Origin: Paracoccus sp. S3-43
GTDB lineage: Bacteria > Pseudomonadota > Alphaproteobacteria > Rhodobacterales > Rhodobacteraceae
Assembly (NCBI RefSeq): GCF_029027965.1
Contig: NZ_CP119082.1
Location: 2,212,001-2,276,000 of the forward strand
Direction of reading: 5' to 3'
DNA length: 64,000 nucleotides
In this document: positions 9,461-18,923 of the stretch, piece after piece
Numbering within the stretch: the stretch's first letter is position 1
How the letters are laid out: every line of letters begins with the position of its first letter
The notes under the pieces: generated by a model
What the model saw: the letters and a program-made list of their open reading frames with translations, nothing else
Database searches by the model: none
What the model was told of the DNA's origin: nothing
Position numbers and translations under genes: made by a program

Positions 9461-11778
9461 GGCCGCCCCGAGTCCCGGCGCAGCGCCTCGATCGCCATCA
9501 GCACGCGTTCGGGCGTGGCCGGGGCGTCAAGGCGCGGGTGTTCGCGATAGTCGCTGAAGGACGCCACGGCCATGTTGATCGCCTCGAAGACGCTGATTCC
9601 CAGCATGAAGGGCGGCTCGCCCACGGCCTTGGACCGTTTGATCGTGCGTTCGCTGTTTTCCGACCAGTCGGCCAGCTTGACGTTGAAGACGCGCGGCCGG
9701 TCGGATGCCAGCGGCACCTTGTAGGTGGACGGCGCATGGGTGCGCAGCCGGCCCTTGGCGTCCCACCACAGTTCCTCGGTGGTCAGCCAGCCGGCGCCCT
9801 GAACGAAGGCGCCCTCGACCTGGCCCTTGTCGATGGCGGGGTTGAGGCTGCGGCCTACGTCGTGGATCACGTCGGTGCGCAGGGTCACATATTCGCCGGT
9901 CAGCGTATCCACCGAGACCTCGGACACCGCCGCGCCATAGGCATAGTAATAGAACGGCCGCCCCCGCCCGGTCGCGCGGTCCCAATGGATCTTCGGCGTC
10001 TTGTAGAAGCCGGCCGCCGACAGGTGGATCCGCGCCATATAGGCGGCCGCGATCACCTCGGTGAAGGGGATCTCGTGATCGCCCGCGCGGATATGGCCGG
10101 GGACGAAGCGGATTTCGTCCTTCGGCTGCTGCCAGCGTTCGGCGACGAAATCCACCAGCCGGGCCTTGATCTGTTCCGCCGCGTCAAGCGCCGCCATGCC
10201 GTTCAGATCCGTCCCCGAGGATGCCGCCGTGGCCGAGGTGTTGGGCACCTTTTCCGTGGTGGTCCGGGTGATCTTGATCTGGTTGATGTCGCATTGGAAC
10301 GCCTCGGCCACGACCTGGGCGACCTTGGTGTTCAGGCCCTGCCCCATCTCGCAGCCGCCATGGTTCAGCGCGATGGATCCGTCGTTATAGACATGGATCA
10401 GCGCGCCCGCCTGGTTGAACCAGGTGGCGGTGAAGCTGATGCCGAATTTCACTGGGGTCAGGGCGATGCCCTTGCGGATCACGCCGCCTGTCGCGTTCCA
10501 GTCCAGCACCGCCCGGCGGCGGGCGTGGTAATCGCTGGACGCCTCAAGCTCCTCGAAGATGCGGGGCAGGATCTGGTCGGTGACCTCCTGGTGATAGGGG
10601 GTCAGCTGGCCGTTCTGGTAAAGATTGGCCTTGCGGATCTCCAAGGGGTCGCGGCCCAGGGCATAGGCGATTTCCTCGACCATGCGTTCGGCCACGATCA
10701 CCCCCTGAGGGCCGCCGAAGCCCCGGAAGGCGGTGTTGCTGACCGTATGGGTCTTCATCGGATGGCTGCTGACGCGCACATCGGGATAGTAATAGGCGTT
10801 GTCGCAATGGAACAGCGCGCGGTCCGTGACCGGGCCGGACAGATCGGCGGAAAAGCCGCAGCGGGCATACCAGTCGCCCTGCACGGCCAGAATCTTGCCG
10901 GTATCGTCGAAGCCGACCTCGTAATCCACGACGAAATCGTGGCGCTTGCCGGTGGCGGTCATGTCGTCGTCGCGGTCGGGGCGGATTTTCACCGCGCGGT
11001 TCCAGCGTTTGGCGGCGATGGCGGCGACACAGGAAAACAGGTTCATCTGCGTTTCCTTGCCGCCGAAGCCGCCGCCCATCCGCCGCACGTTCACCACCAC
11101 CGCGTTGTTCTGGCAGCCCAGGACATGGGCGACCATGTGCTGAACCTCGGACGGGTGCTGGGTCGAGACGTTGATGGTCACGTCCTCATCCTCGCCCGGC
11201 ACGGCCATGGCGATCTGACCCTCAAGATAGAAATGGTCCTGCCCGCCGATGCTGAAGCGCCCCTTGATGCGGCGCGGGCTTGCGGCAAGCCCCGCATCCG
11301 CATCGCCCCGGCGCAGGGTCAGGGGATCGGTGACATAGCCCATGCCCGCATCGCGCGCCGCCATGGGATCCAGCGCATGGGGCAGCACGTCATAGCTGAT
11401 CCGCGCCTTGTGCGCCGCGCGCCGGGCCTGATCGCGGGTCTCGGCGATGACGGCGAAGACCGGCTGGCCCCAGAACAGCACCTCCTCCTCGGCGAAGATC
11501 GGATCGTCGTGCTTGCCGTTCGGGGACACGTCGTTGACGCCGGGAATGTCCTTGGCGGTCAGCACGCCGACCACGCCGGGCATCGCCAGGGTTTCCGAGA
11601 AATCCATGCCGGTGATCCGGCCATGGGCGCATTGCGACAGGCCCAGATAGGCGTGCAGCAGCCCGTAAGGTTCGGCCAGGTCGTCGGTATAGTCGGCGCG
11701 GCCGGTGACGTGCTTGATGGCGCTGTCGTGGATGGTGTCCTGATGCGCCTGTCCGCGAATGATGGTTTCGTCTTTCAT
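9457..11778 (-). CDS. xdhB: Xanthine dehydrogenase molybdopterin-binding subunit
   Basis: Catalytic subunit (773 residues) oxidising hypoxanthine and xanthine to urate. Molybdenum-cofactor signatures include GGGFGGKE, the RGFGGPQ loop, the GCEMGQG motif and the C-terminal VGEPPF segment carrying the catalytic glutamate. The ATG at 11778 comes one base after the xdhA stop; an upstream in-frame ATG would run far back into xdhA and encodes non-family sequence. The stop overlaps the xdhC start (ATGA). Works with XdhA, which supplies the 2Fe-2S and FAD sites. Confidence 0.95.
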   Translation of the reverse strand: MKDETIIRGQAHQDTIHDSAIKHVTGRADYTDDLAEPYGLLHAYLGLSQCAHGRITGMDFSETLAMPGVVGVLTAKDIPGVNDVSPNGKHDDPIFAEEEVLFWGQPVFAVIAETRDQARRAAHKARISYDVLPHALDPMAARDAGMGYVTDPLTLRRGDADAGLAASPRRIKGRFSIGGQDHFYLEGQIAMAVPGEDEDVTINVSTQHPSEVQHMVAHVLGCQNNAVVVNVRRMGGGFGGKETQMNLFSCVAAIAAKRWNRAVKIRPDRDDDMTATGKRHDFVVDYEVGFDDTGKILAVQGDWYARCGFSADLSGPVTDRALFHCDNAYYYPDVRVSSHPMKTHTVSNTAFRGFGGPQGVIVAERMVEEIAYALGRDPLEIRKANLYQNGQLTPYHQEVTDQILPRIFEELEASSDYHARRRAVLDWNATGGVIRKGIALTPVKFGISFTATWFNQAGALIHVYNDGSIALNHGGCEMGQGLNTKVAQVVAEAFQCDINQIKITRTTTEKVPNTSATAASSGTDLNGMAALDAAEQIKARLVDFVAERWQQPKDEIRFVPGHIRAGDHEIPFTEVIAAAYMARIHLSAAGFYKTPKIHWDRATGRGRPFYYYAYGAAVSEVSVDTLTGEYVTLRTDVIHDVGRSLNPAIDKGQVEGAFVQGAGWLTTEELWWDAKGRLRTHAPSTYKVPLASDRPRVFNVKLADWSENSERTIKRSKAVGEPPFMLGISVFEAINMAVASFSDYREHPRLDAPATPERVLMAIEALRRDSGRP

Positions 11779-11779
11779 G

Positions 11780-13231
11780 TCACGCTCCCACGGCTTCATG
11801 CAGGCGAACGGGTAGGCCCGGTTCAGATTGCTCCAGCCAGAAGCGGCGGAACAGGTTGGCGGCCACGGTGCGGCGGTAATCGGCGCTGGCGCGCCAGTCG
11901 GATAGCGGCTGGAAGTCGTCGGCCACGGCACGGGCGGCGGCTTCAAAGGTTTCCGCCGCGAAGGGTTGGCCGGTCAGCGCGGTTTCGGCCCCGGTGGCGC
12001 GCTTGGGGATGCCCGCCATGCCGCCGAAGGCCACGCGGGCCTCGGAGATGGCGCCATTTTCAACCGTCAGGCAAAAACCGGCGGCGACGGCGGTGATGTC
12101 GCTGTCGCGGCGTTTGCTGATCTTGTAGGCGGCAATCCGGGCGTTCGGGCGGGTCGGGATGATGACTTCTTCCACGAATTCGCCCGACGCGCGGTCCTGA
12201 CGCCCGTATTCGATGAAATAATCCTGCAAGGCCACCTCGCGCCGCGCCGCGCCCTTGCGCAGCACGATCCGCGCAGCCATCGCGATCAGCAGCGGCGGCG
12301 TGTCGCCGATGGGGGATCCGTTGGCGATGTTCGCGCCGATGGTGCCCATGTTGCGCACCTGCCAGCCGCCGATGCGCAGCCAGTAATCGTATGCGGCGGG
12401 AATATGCTGGCGGATCAGGGGCGCGGCCTCGCTGTAGGTCACGCCCGCGCCCAGGCGGATTTCGCCATCCTCGACGCGCTTGCCCTTCATCAGATGGCCG
12501 ATGAATACGGCGGGGGAAATGTCGCGCATGAACTTCGTGACCCACAGGCCCACGTCCGTCGCGCCTGCGATGATCGTGGCCTTCGGCTCGGCCTCCAGCA
12601 CCGCCGCCAGGTCGTCCGCATCGGCGGGGATGATGGCGCGTTCGCCGCCCTTGGCCAGTTCGACGCGTTCGCCGCGCATGTCGCGCAGCGTCGCGGCGAC
12701 CAGTTCCCGTTCCACCGCCAGCGCATCGCCGGCCTGCCCGCCCGCGCGACCCGCCGCAAGCGCCGCCTTGATGATCGGCTCGTATCCCGTGCAGCGGCAG
12801 ATATTGCCCTGCAACGCCGTCTCGATCTCGGCCACGCCCGCGTCGGGGTTCGACATCCACAGCCCATAAAGCGCCATGACGATGCCCGGCGTGCAGAAGC
12901 CGCACTGGCTGCCGTGATGCTCGACCATCGCCGCCTGGATCGGATGCAGCCCGCCCTCGGGGCCGCGCAGATGTTCCACCGTCACCACATGGCAGCCGTG
13001 CAGCGACGCGAGGAAGCGGATGCAGGCATTCACCGGCTCATAGACCAGCCCGTCGTCGGTCAGCCGCCCCACTAAGACCGTGCAGGCGCCGCAGTCGCCC
13101 TCGGCGCAGCCTTCCTTGGTGCCGGTCAGGCGGCGGTCGATGCGCAGGAAATCCAGCAGCGTGTCGGATGCCCCGACCTGGGTCAGCTCGACCGGGCGGC
13201 CGTTCAGCAAAAAGCGCAGCGCGGGTGTCAT
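11780..13231 (-). CDS. xdhA: Xanthine dehydrogenase small subunit (2Fe-2S and FAD)
   Basis: Electron-transfer subunit of 483 residues. The plant-type 2Fe-2S domain has C42, C47, C50 and about C70; the second cluster uses C110/C113 and C145/C147 (CGFCTPG and CRCTGY). The FAD-binding domain and CO-dehydrogenase-flavoprotein C-terminal domain follow (TIGANIANGSPIGD). The ATG at 13231 follows GAAGGAACGCC. First gene of xdhABC-guaD, divergent from a LysR-type regulator gene 114 bases away. Confidence 0.95.
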   Translation of the reverse strand: MTPALRFLLNGRPVELTQVGASDTLLDFLRIDRRLTGTKEGCAEGDCGACTVLVGRLTDDGLVYEPVNACIRFLASLHGCHVVTVEHLRGPEGGLHPIQAAMVEHHGSQCGFCTPGIVMALYGLWMSNPDAGVAEIETALQGNICRCTGYEPIIKAALAAGRAGGQAGDALAVERELVAATLRDMRGERVELAKGGERAIIPADADDLAAVLEAEPKATIIAGATDVGLWVTKFMRDISPAVFIGHLMKGKRVEDGEIRLGAGVTYSEAAPLIRQHIPAAYDYWLRIGGWQVRNMGTIGANIANGSPIGDTPPLLIAMAARIVLRKGAARREVALQDYFIEYGRQDRASGEFVEEVIIPTRPNARIAAYKISKRRDSDITAVAAGFCLTVENGAISEARVAFGGMAGIPKRATGAETALTGQPFAAETFEAAARAVADDFQPLSDWRASADYRRTVAANLFRRFWLEQSEPGLPVRLHEAVGA

Positions 13232-13345
13232 GGCGTTCCTTCGTGGCTGTGGACCCATCGTCAAAGCTAGGCCGAAAAAAGCGGTTGCGAAATCGGTGCC
13301 GACCCGGAAGACTTTACACGAATCCTTGAAAGCGGCCTATCACCC

Positions 13346-14239
13346 ATGTCCTATCTTGAAAGCCTGCGCGTCTTCGTCCGGGTGGTCGAACTGGGGTCGA
13401 TCACCGCCGGGGGGCGGGATCTGCGGCTTTCCCCGGCAGTTGCCTCGAATCGCATCAAGGATCTGGAAAACCGCTTTGGCGTGCGGCTGCTCAATCGCAC
13501 CACCCGCAAGCTGACGCCCACCGAGATCGGCCGCGCCTTCTATGACAACGCCCGCCGGGTGATCGAGACGCTGGACGAGGCCGAGGCGCTTGTGTCCAGC
13601 TTCTCGGGCCGCCCGCAGGGGGTGATCCGGCTGACCGCGCCCCTGGGCCTGGGGCGGCGGCTGATCGCGCCGCTGATCCCGCCCTTCTGCGCGGAAAACC
13701 CCGGCGTGGATTTCCGGCTGCGGCTGTCGGACCGCAACGTCAACATCGTGGAAGACGCCATCGACCTGGCCTTCTTCCTGGGCGAACCCGCCGATTCGGC
13801 GCTGAAATGGCGCAAGATCGCCGATTGCCCGCGCGTGCTGGTCGCCTCGCCCGACTATCTGGAACGGCAGGGCACGCCGAAAGCGCCCGAGGATCTGGCG
13901 GGCCACAACTGCCTGCTTCTGCGCTATCCGCGCAGCCCGGAATATTTCTGGGTGCTGCAATCCGAGGATGGCCCGCAGAAGATGATGGTCGGCGGGCGCT
14001 TCGACACCGACGACGGCGACGTGCTGACCGCTTGGGCGCTTGGCGGCGAAGGCATCGCCAACCGCCCGCTGTACGAGGTCGCGGCGGACCTTCAGGCGGG
14101 GCGGCTGATCGAGGTTCTGCCCCAGAACCGCCCCCTGCCCGCCCAGTTCGGCTGCCTGACCCCGCACCGGCGGTTGCAGGATCCCAAGGTCAGGATGTTC
14201 GCGGATTTCGCGGTGCGGGAACTGAAAAAGGTGTTCTGA
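13346..14239 (+). CDS. LysR-family transcriptional regulator
   Basis: 297 residues, normal LTTR length. Winged HTH at about 1-60 (SITAGGRDLRLSPAVASNRI) and a LysR substrate-binding domain from about 90. Divergent from xdhA, the usual arrangement for a regulator of its neighbour, so control of xdhABC-guaD is a reasonable inference. The 114-base intergenic region shows no clear T-N11-A dyad. The 42 bases between its stop and convergent puuD hold only a weak GGCC hairpin. Confidence 0.88.
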   Translation: MSYLESLRVFVRVVELGSITAGGRDLRLSPAVASNRIKDLENRFGVRLLNRTTRKLTPTEIGRAFYDNARRVIETLDEAEALVSSFSGRPQGVIRLTAPLGLGRRLIAPLIPPFCAENPGVDFRLRLSDRNVNIVEDAIDLAFFLGEPADSALKWRKIADCPRVLVASPDYLERQGTPKAPEDLAGHNCLLLRYPRSPEYFWVLQSEDGPQKMMVGGRFDTDDGDVLTAWALGGEGIANRPLYEVAADLQAGRLIEVLPQNRPLPAQFGCLTPHRRLQDPKVRMFADFAVRELKKVF

Positions 14240-14281
14240 TGAAAACGGCCTCTCGCGGGGGCCATGGTTCTTTCCGGTCCG

Positions 14282-15544
14282 CTACAGCCCTGCCAGGCTG
14301 GCCCCACCCGCCGACCGGAACCAGCGGATAACCTGCGCCCGTTCCTGCGGTTCCATGAAGCTGACATTGGCGGGCGGCATGGCGTCGGTCAGCCCCGCCT
14401 GGACATAGATTTCGCGCGCGTGCCTGGCAATGTCGCCAGGCGTTTCCAGGAACACCCCCTTCGGCGCGTGATGGATGCCATCGTATCCCGGCTCGCGCGC
14501 GTGGCACATGGAACAGCGGCCCAGCACGATGTCGCTGACCTGCTGGAACCCCTCGGCCTCGGCAAAGCGGGTCTCGACCGGGGTCAGGGGCCGCGCCTCG
14601 GCCTGTTCCAGGCTGTCCTGGTTCAACCCGGCCGAGGACAGCCACATCACCAGGATGAACAGCACCACCGTGACCGCCCAGGTCCACCACAGCATTCCCT
14701 TGCGGGCGTGCATGGTGTTGAAGAAATGCCGGATGGTCACGCCCATCAGGAAGATCAGCGCCGCGATCAGCCAGTTGTATTGGCTGGCAAAGGCCAGCGG
14801 ATAGTGGTTCGACAGCATCAGGAAGATGACCGGCAGCGTCAGATAGTTGTTATGCGTCGACCGCAGCTTGGCGATCTTGCCGTATTTCGGATCGGGCGCG
14901 CGCCCGGCCTTCAGATCCGCCACCACGATCCGCTGGTTCGGCATGATGATGAAGAACACGTTCGCGGTCATGATCGTCGCGGTGAAGGCGCCCAGATGCA
15001 GCAGCGCGGCGCGGCCGGTGAAGACCTGCGTATAGCCCCAGCCCATCACCACAAGCGCCACGAACAGCAGCAGCATCAGCACCGTCGGCGTCTCGCCCAG
15101 CCTGGACTTGCACAGCGTGTCATAGATCAGCCAGCCCAACGCCAGCGAACCGGCCGAGATCAGGATCGCCTGCCAGGTCGCCAGATCGGCCTTGGCGGTG
15201 TCGATCAGATACAGGTTCGCCCCTGCCCAATAGGTGACCATCAGCAGCGCCGCGCCGCTGATCCAGGTCATGTAGCTTTCCCATTTGAACCAGGTCAGAT
15301 GCTCGGGCATCCGTTCCGGGGCGACCAGATATTTCTGAATATGGTAGAAGCCGCCGCCATGGACCTGCCATTCCTCGCCATGGGCTCCCTTGGGCAGGCC
15401 GGGCGCCTTGGTCAGCCCCAGGTCGAGCGCCACGAAGTAGAAGGACGATCCGATCCAGGCGATGGCGGTGATGACATGGGTCCAGCGGATGGCGAAGGCC
15501 AGCCATTCCCAGATGACGATGGGGTCGGGGATCAGGTGCAGCAT
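14282..15544 (-). CDS. puuD: Urate hydroxylase PuuD (membrane, cytochrome c type)
   Basis: Membrane urate oxidase of 420 residues converting urate to 5-hydroxyisourate and passing electrons to the respiratory chain instead of oxygen. Eight or so transmembrane helices fill residues 1-325, with HVITAIAWIGSSFYF near the N terminus. The C-terminal cytochrome c domain has CSMCH at 344-348 and a likely axial methionine in AMPPAN near 389. Encoded 4 bases after uraH, the next enzyme of the pathway. No soluble uricase gene is seen, so PuuD is the urate-oxidising step here. Confidence 0.93.
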   Translation of the reverse strand: MLHLIPDPIVIWEWLAFAIRWTHVITAIAWIGSSFYFVALDLGLTKAPGLPKGAHGEEWQVHGGGFYHIQKYLVAPERMPEHLTWFKWESYMTWISGAALLMVTYWAGANLYLIDTAKADLATWQAILISAGSLALGWLIYDTLCKSRLGETPTVLMLLLFVALVVMGWGYTQVFTGRAALLHLGAFTATIMTANVFFIIMPNQRIVVADLKAGRAPDPKYGKIAKLRSTHNNYLTLPVIFLMLSNHYPLAFASQYNWLIAALIFLMGVTIRHFFNTMHARKGMLWWTWAVTVVLFILVMWLSSAGLNQDSLEQAEARPLTPVETRFAEAEGFQQVSDIVLGRCSMCHAREPGYDGIHHAPKGVFLETPGDIARHAREIYVQAGLTDAMPPANVSFMEPQERAQVIRWFRSAGGASLAGL

Positions 15545-15548
15545 GGTT

Positions 15549-15905
15549 TCAGCTTCCCCGATAGGTGGAATAGCCGAAGGGCGAGACCAACAGCGGCACG
15601 TGATAGTGATCGTCCTGCGACATGCCGAATCGGATCGGGATCACGTCCAGGAAACGCGGGCTTTCCGGGTCGACCCCGGTTGCATCCATCCAGGCGCCGG
15701 CGTGGAATTCCAGCTCATAGGTGCCGGTCGCGAAATCCGCCGCGGGCAGGATCTGGCTGTCGGTGCGGCCGTCGTGGTTGGTGCGCAGCCGCGCAAGCTC
15801 GGTCCGCTGTCCGTTTTCCAGACGGAACAGCACCACCTCCATCCCCTCGGCCGGGCGGCCGCGTGCCGTGTCCAGCACATGCGTGGTCAGGTATCCTGGC
15901 ATCAT
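15549..15905 (-). CDS. uraH: 5-Hydroxyisourate hydrolase
   Basis: Transthyretin-like enzyme (118 residues) opening 5-hydroxyisourate to OHCU, directly after PuuD in the pathway. It starts with the conserved LTTHVLDTARGRPAEG segment containing the active-site histidine and ends with the family signature YRGS. A second ATG one codon in is an equally possible start. First gene of a uraH-puuD pair. The 171 bases upstream hold its promoter region and the 3' element of the 8-oxoguanine deaminase gene; no clear promoter was picked out. Confidence 0.95.
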   Translation of the reverse strand: MMPGYLTTHVLDTARGRPAEGMEVVLFRLENGQRTELARLRTNHDGRTDSQILPAADFATGTYELEFHAGAWMDATGVDPESPRFLDVIPIRFGMSQDDHYHVPLLVSPFGYSTYRGS

Positions 15906-16021
15906 CGCCCTTCCCTTATTATCGTGGCCTTCCTGATAACCGATCCCCCTGCGCCTGCACGAGAGGGACCATAAGCAAGGTAGTCTTAAGATTCCGTAGA
16001 AAATCGGACGGAACGATGCTC

Positions 16022-16073
16022 TTTGCCTTGGTCGAAATATCCTCGGGGGGTCCGGGGGGCGAAGCGCCCCCGG
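16022..16073 (-). terminator. Dispersed 3'-end hairpin element, copy D
   Basis: Directly after the deaminase stop on the minus strand: a CCGGGGG...CCCCCGG hairpin (16052-16073, one bulged base), then ACCCCCC and GAGGATATTTCGACCAAGG. The tail resembles copy B rather than A/E/F, so the family has two tail variants. Likely terminator of the bhc/permease/deaminase transcript. Confidence 0.6.
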
Positions 16074-16076
16074 TCC

Positions 16077-17426
16077 TCAGCCCGCCAGACGCGCCACGGC
16101 CTTTTCGGCGCGCGTCCGCAGATCGCGCGGATCGGCGGTCAGCAGCCGGTGATCCTCCACGACCGCCCGGCCAGCCACATAGACCGTCCTTGGCCGCACC
16201 GGCGCGCAGAAGATCAGCGCGGCGACCGGATCCCACTGTCCTGCCAGCGGCAGGTCCGAGACATCCCACAGCACCAGATCGGCCTGCATCCCAGGCCTCA
16301 AGGCACCGATATCGGACCGCCCCAGCACCCGCGCCCCGCCCAGGGTCGCGATCTCCAACGCTTCGCGCGCGGCCATCGCGGCGGGGCCATCCTTCAGCCG
16401 GGCGACCAGCATGGCCTGCCGCGCCTCCTGCCCCAGATGGCTGCAATCGTTGCTGGCCGACCCGTCCACGCCCAGCCCCACCGGCACCCCCGCATCCCGC
16501 ATCGCCCGGACCGGGGCGATGCCGCTGGCCAGCCGCGCGTTGGAACAGGGGCAATGCGCGACCCCGGTGCCGGTGCGGGCGAAGAGGTCGATTTCCGGCG
16601 CCGACAGCTTGACGCAATGGGCGTGCCACACGTCGTCTCCGGTCCAGCCGAGGCTTTCGGCGTAATCGCCCGGCAGCATCCCGAAATTGTCTAGGGAATA
16701 GCGGATATCCTCGTCATTCTCGGCCAGGTGGGTGTGCAGCCGCACGCCCTTGTCCCGCGCCAGGATCGCCGCGTCGCGCATCAACTCGCGGCTGACCGAG
16801 AAGGGCGAGCAGGGCGCAAGGCCCACCTGCACCATGGCCCCCTCGCCCGGCTCGTGAAAGGCGTCCACGACCCGTTCGCTGTCCTTCAGGATCGCGGCCT
16901 CGTCCTCGACCAGGGCATCCGGCGGCAGGCCGCCCTTGCTTTCGCCGATCGACATGGCGCCGCGCGTGGCGGTGAAGCGGATGCCGATCTTTTGCGCGGC
17001 CTCGATGCTGTCGTCCAGGCGCGAACCATTGGGATAAAGATACAGGTGATCCGACGAACAGGTGCAGCCCGACAGGGCCAGTTCCGCCAGCCCGACCTCG
17101 GCCGAGAGGCGGATGTCGTCGGGCGTCATCCGCGCCCAGATCGGATAGAGCGTGCGCAGCCAGCCGAACAGCGCCGCGTCCTGGGCGGCGGGCACGGCGC
17201 GGGTCAGGGCCTGGAACAGGTGATGATGGGTGTTGACCAGCCCCGGCGTGACCACGCAGCCCGCCGCGCTGACCACCTCGGCGCCGTCGCGCGGCAGGTT
17301 CTCACCCGCCGCGACGATCTTTCCATTCTCGACCAGGACATCGCCGCCCCGGATCTCGCGCCGGGCGTCGTCCAGGGTGACGACGACCTCGGCCCCCCGG
17401 ATCAGCGTCCTAGTGGTCCGCGACAT
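16077..17426 (-). CDS. 8-Oxoguanine deaminase
   Basis: Amidohydrolase of 449 residues. Zinc ligands are seen in VNTHHHLFQALTR (about 62-74), HTHLAEN, WHAHCVKL and GLGVDGSASND. The GCTCSSDHLY segment and overall layout match 8-oxoguanine deaminases, which turn 8-oxoguanine into urate and so feed directly into PuuD. A hydroxyatrazine-type relative cannot be fully excluded. The ATG lies within the 3' end of the permease gene (17-base overlap). Last gene of a minus-strand run that may begin at bhcA. Confidence 0.85.
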   Translation of the reverse strand: MSRTTRTLIRGAEVVVTLDDARREIRGGDVLVENGKIVAAGENLPRDGAEVVSAAGCVVTPGLVNTHHHLFQALTRAVPAAQDAALFGWLRTLYPIWARMTPDDIRLSAEVGLAELALSGCTCSSDHLYLYPNGSRLDDSIEAAQKIGIRFTATRGAMSIGESKGGLPPDALVEDEAAILKDSERVVDAFHEPGEGAMVQVGLAPCSPFSVSRELMRDAAILARDKGVRLHTHLAENDEDIRYSLDNFGMLPGDYAESLGWTGDDVWHAHCVKLSAPEIDLFARTGTGVAHCPCSNARLASGIAPVRAMRDAGVPVGLGVDGSASNDCSHLGQEARQAMLVARLKDGPAAMAAREALEIATLGGARVLGRSDIGALRPGMQADLVLWDVSDLPLAGQWDPVAALIFCAPVRPRTVYVAGRAVVEDHRLLTADPRDLRTRAEKAVARLAG

Positions 17427-18888
17427 GACCGGCTTCGCGGATCGCGTCCTCGTCGATATGGGCCGCGCCGTTGTAGAACCAGTTGAGGATCACCGCCGTG
17501 ATCGCCGCCAGCAGGATGCCGGAATGGATCAGCGGGTGGATCGCATGGGGCATCCACTGGTTGAAGTTCGGCGCCACCAGCGGGATCATCCCCATGCCCA
17601 CCGAGATCGCGACGATGAACAGGTTGTGCCGGTTGGTCGCGAAATCGACGCGCGCCAGAATGCGCACCCCGGTCGCCGCGACCATGCCGAACATCACCAG
17701 CCCCGCGCCGCCCAGAACCGTGGTCGGCAGCGATTCGACCAAGGCGCCCATCTTCGGGATCAGCCCCAGCACGATCATGATCGCGCCCCCCGCCACGCAG
17801 ACGAAGCGCGACCGGATGCCGGTCACGCCGACAAGGCCGACGTTCTGGCTGAAGGACGTATAGGGGAAGGTGTTGAAAATCCCGCCGATCACCGTCCCCA
17901 GCCCGTCCGCCCGCAGGCCCGCCGCCAGGGATTTCTGGTCCAGCGGCTTCTTGCAGATGTCGGACAGCGCCAGGAACATGCCGGTCGATTCGATCAGCGT
18001 GACCAGCATCACCAGCACCATGGTGGCGATCATGATCGGATCAAAGGTCGGCATCCCGAAATGGAACGGCTTGATGACCGCGAACCATTCCGCCGCTCCG
18101 ACCTTGTCGAAGCTCATCATGCCCAGCATGGCCGCGACGATGCCGCCCACGATGATGCCGATCAGGACGGCGATGTTGGACAGAAAGCCCCGCGCGAATT
18201 TCGACACCAGCAGGATCGTGCCCAGCACCAGCACCGCGATCAGAATGTTCTGCCCCGCCGCATAGAGCGGGTTCTGCACCGTCGGGGCCAGGGCGACGCT
18301 GGCCGGAACCTCGCCCGCCGCCCGCGCCGCATCCAGCCAGGCGGCCGCCGCCGGATCGACGATCCTGGGGGCGGTCGGGCCGGCTTGCAGGCCGAAGATC
18401 CAGTTGATGCCGATGGGCATCAGGCTGATGCCGATGGTCAGGATCAGCGTGCCCGTCACCACCGGCGGAAAGAACCGCAGCATCCTGGAAATGAACGGCG
18501 CGATCAGGATGCCGATGATCCCCGCCGCGATGATGGCGCCGAACAACGCCCGCGCGCCCTCGTGACCGGGCAGCGATGTCGCCACGGCGACCATCGGGCC
18601 GACCGAGGCGAAGGTCACGCCCATCATCACCGGCAGCTTGATGCCGAAATACTGCGTCGCCCCAAGGCTCTGGATGATGGACACGATGCCGCAGACGAAC
18701 AGGTCGGCGGAAATCAGGAACGCCACCTCCTCGGGCGGCAGGTTCAGCGCCCGGCCGACGATCAGCGGGACCGCGATGGCGCCCGCATACATGACCAGCA
18801 CATGCTGGAACCCAAGCGTGAACAGCTTGGGCGCGGGCAGCATCTCATCCACCGGATGAACACCCCCCTGATAAGTTGCCTCAGACAT
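17410..18888 (-). CDS. Uracil/xanthine-type purine permease (NCS2)
   Basis: 492-residue nucleobase:cation symporter-2 with about 12-14 hydrophobic segments. The PKLFTLGFQHVLVMYAGAIAVP start and the NTFPYTSFSQNVGLVGVTG signature are typical of the xanthine/urate permease branch (UacT/XanQ/PbuX group). By context it imports xanthine or urate for the surrounding catabolic genes. It overlaps the 8-oxoguanine deaminase by 17 bases and starts 35 bases after bhcD, so read-through from the bhc operon is plausible. Confidence 0.9.
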   Translation of the reverse strand: MSEATYQGGVHPVDEMLPAPKLFTLGFQHVLVMYAGAIAVPLIVGRALNLPPEEVAFLISADLFVCGIVSIIQSLGATQYFGIKLPVMMGVTFASVGPMVAVATSLPGHEGARALFGAIIAAGIIGILIAPFISRMLRFFPPVVTGTLILTIGISLMPIGINWIFGLQAGPTAPRIVDPAAAAWLDAARAAGEVPASVALAPTVQNPLYAAGQNILIAVLVLGTILLVSKFARGFLSNIAVLIGIIVGGIVAAMLGMMSFDKVGAAEWFAVIKPFHFGMPTFDPIMIATMVLVMLVTLIESTGMFLALSDICKKPLDQKSLAAGLRADGLGTVIGGIFNTFPYTSFSQNVGLVGVTGIRSRFVCVAGGAIMIVLGLIPKMGALVESLPTTVLGGAGLVMFGMVAATGVRILARVDFATNRHNLFIVAISVGMGMIPLVAPNFNQWMPHAIHPLIHSGILLAAITAVILNWFYNGAAHIDEDAIREAGHVADH

Positions 18889-18923
18889 TGCGGACCTCCC
18901 TTTCCACGGATGCCTCGTTTCGT

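Noticed and set aside
9538..12096. 852-codon plus-strand frame opposite xdhB
   Set aside because: Mirror of the xdhB coding strand; no ribosome-binding site or domain.
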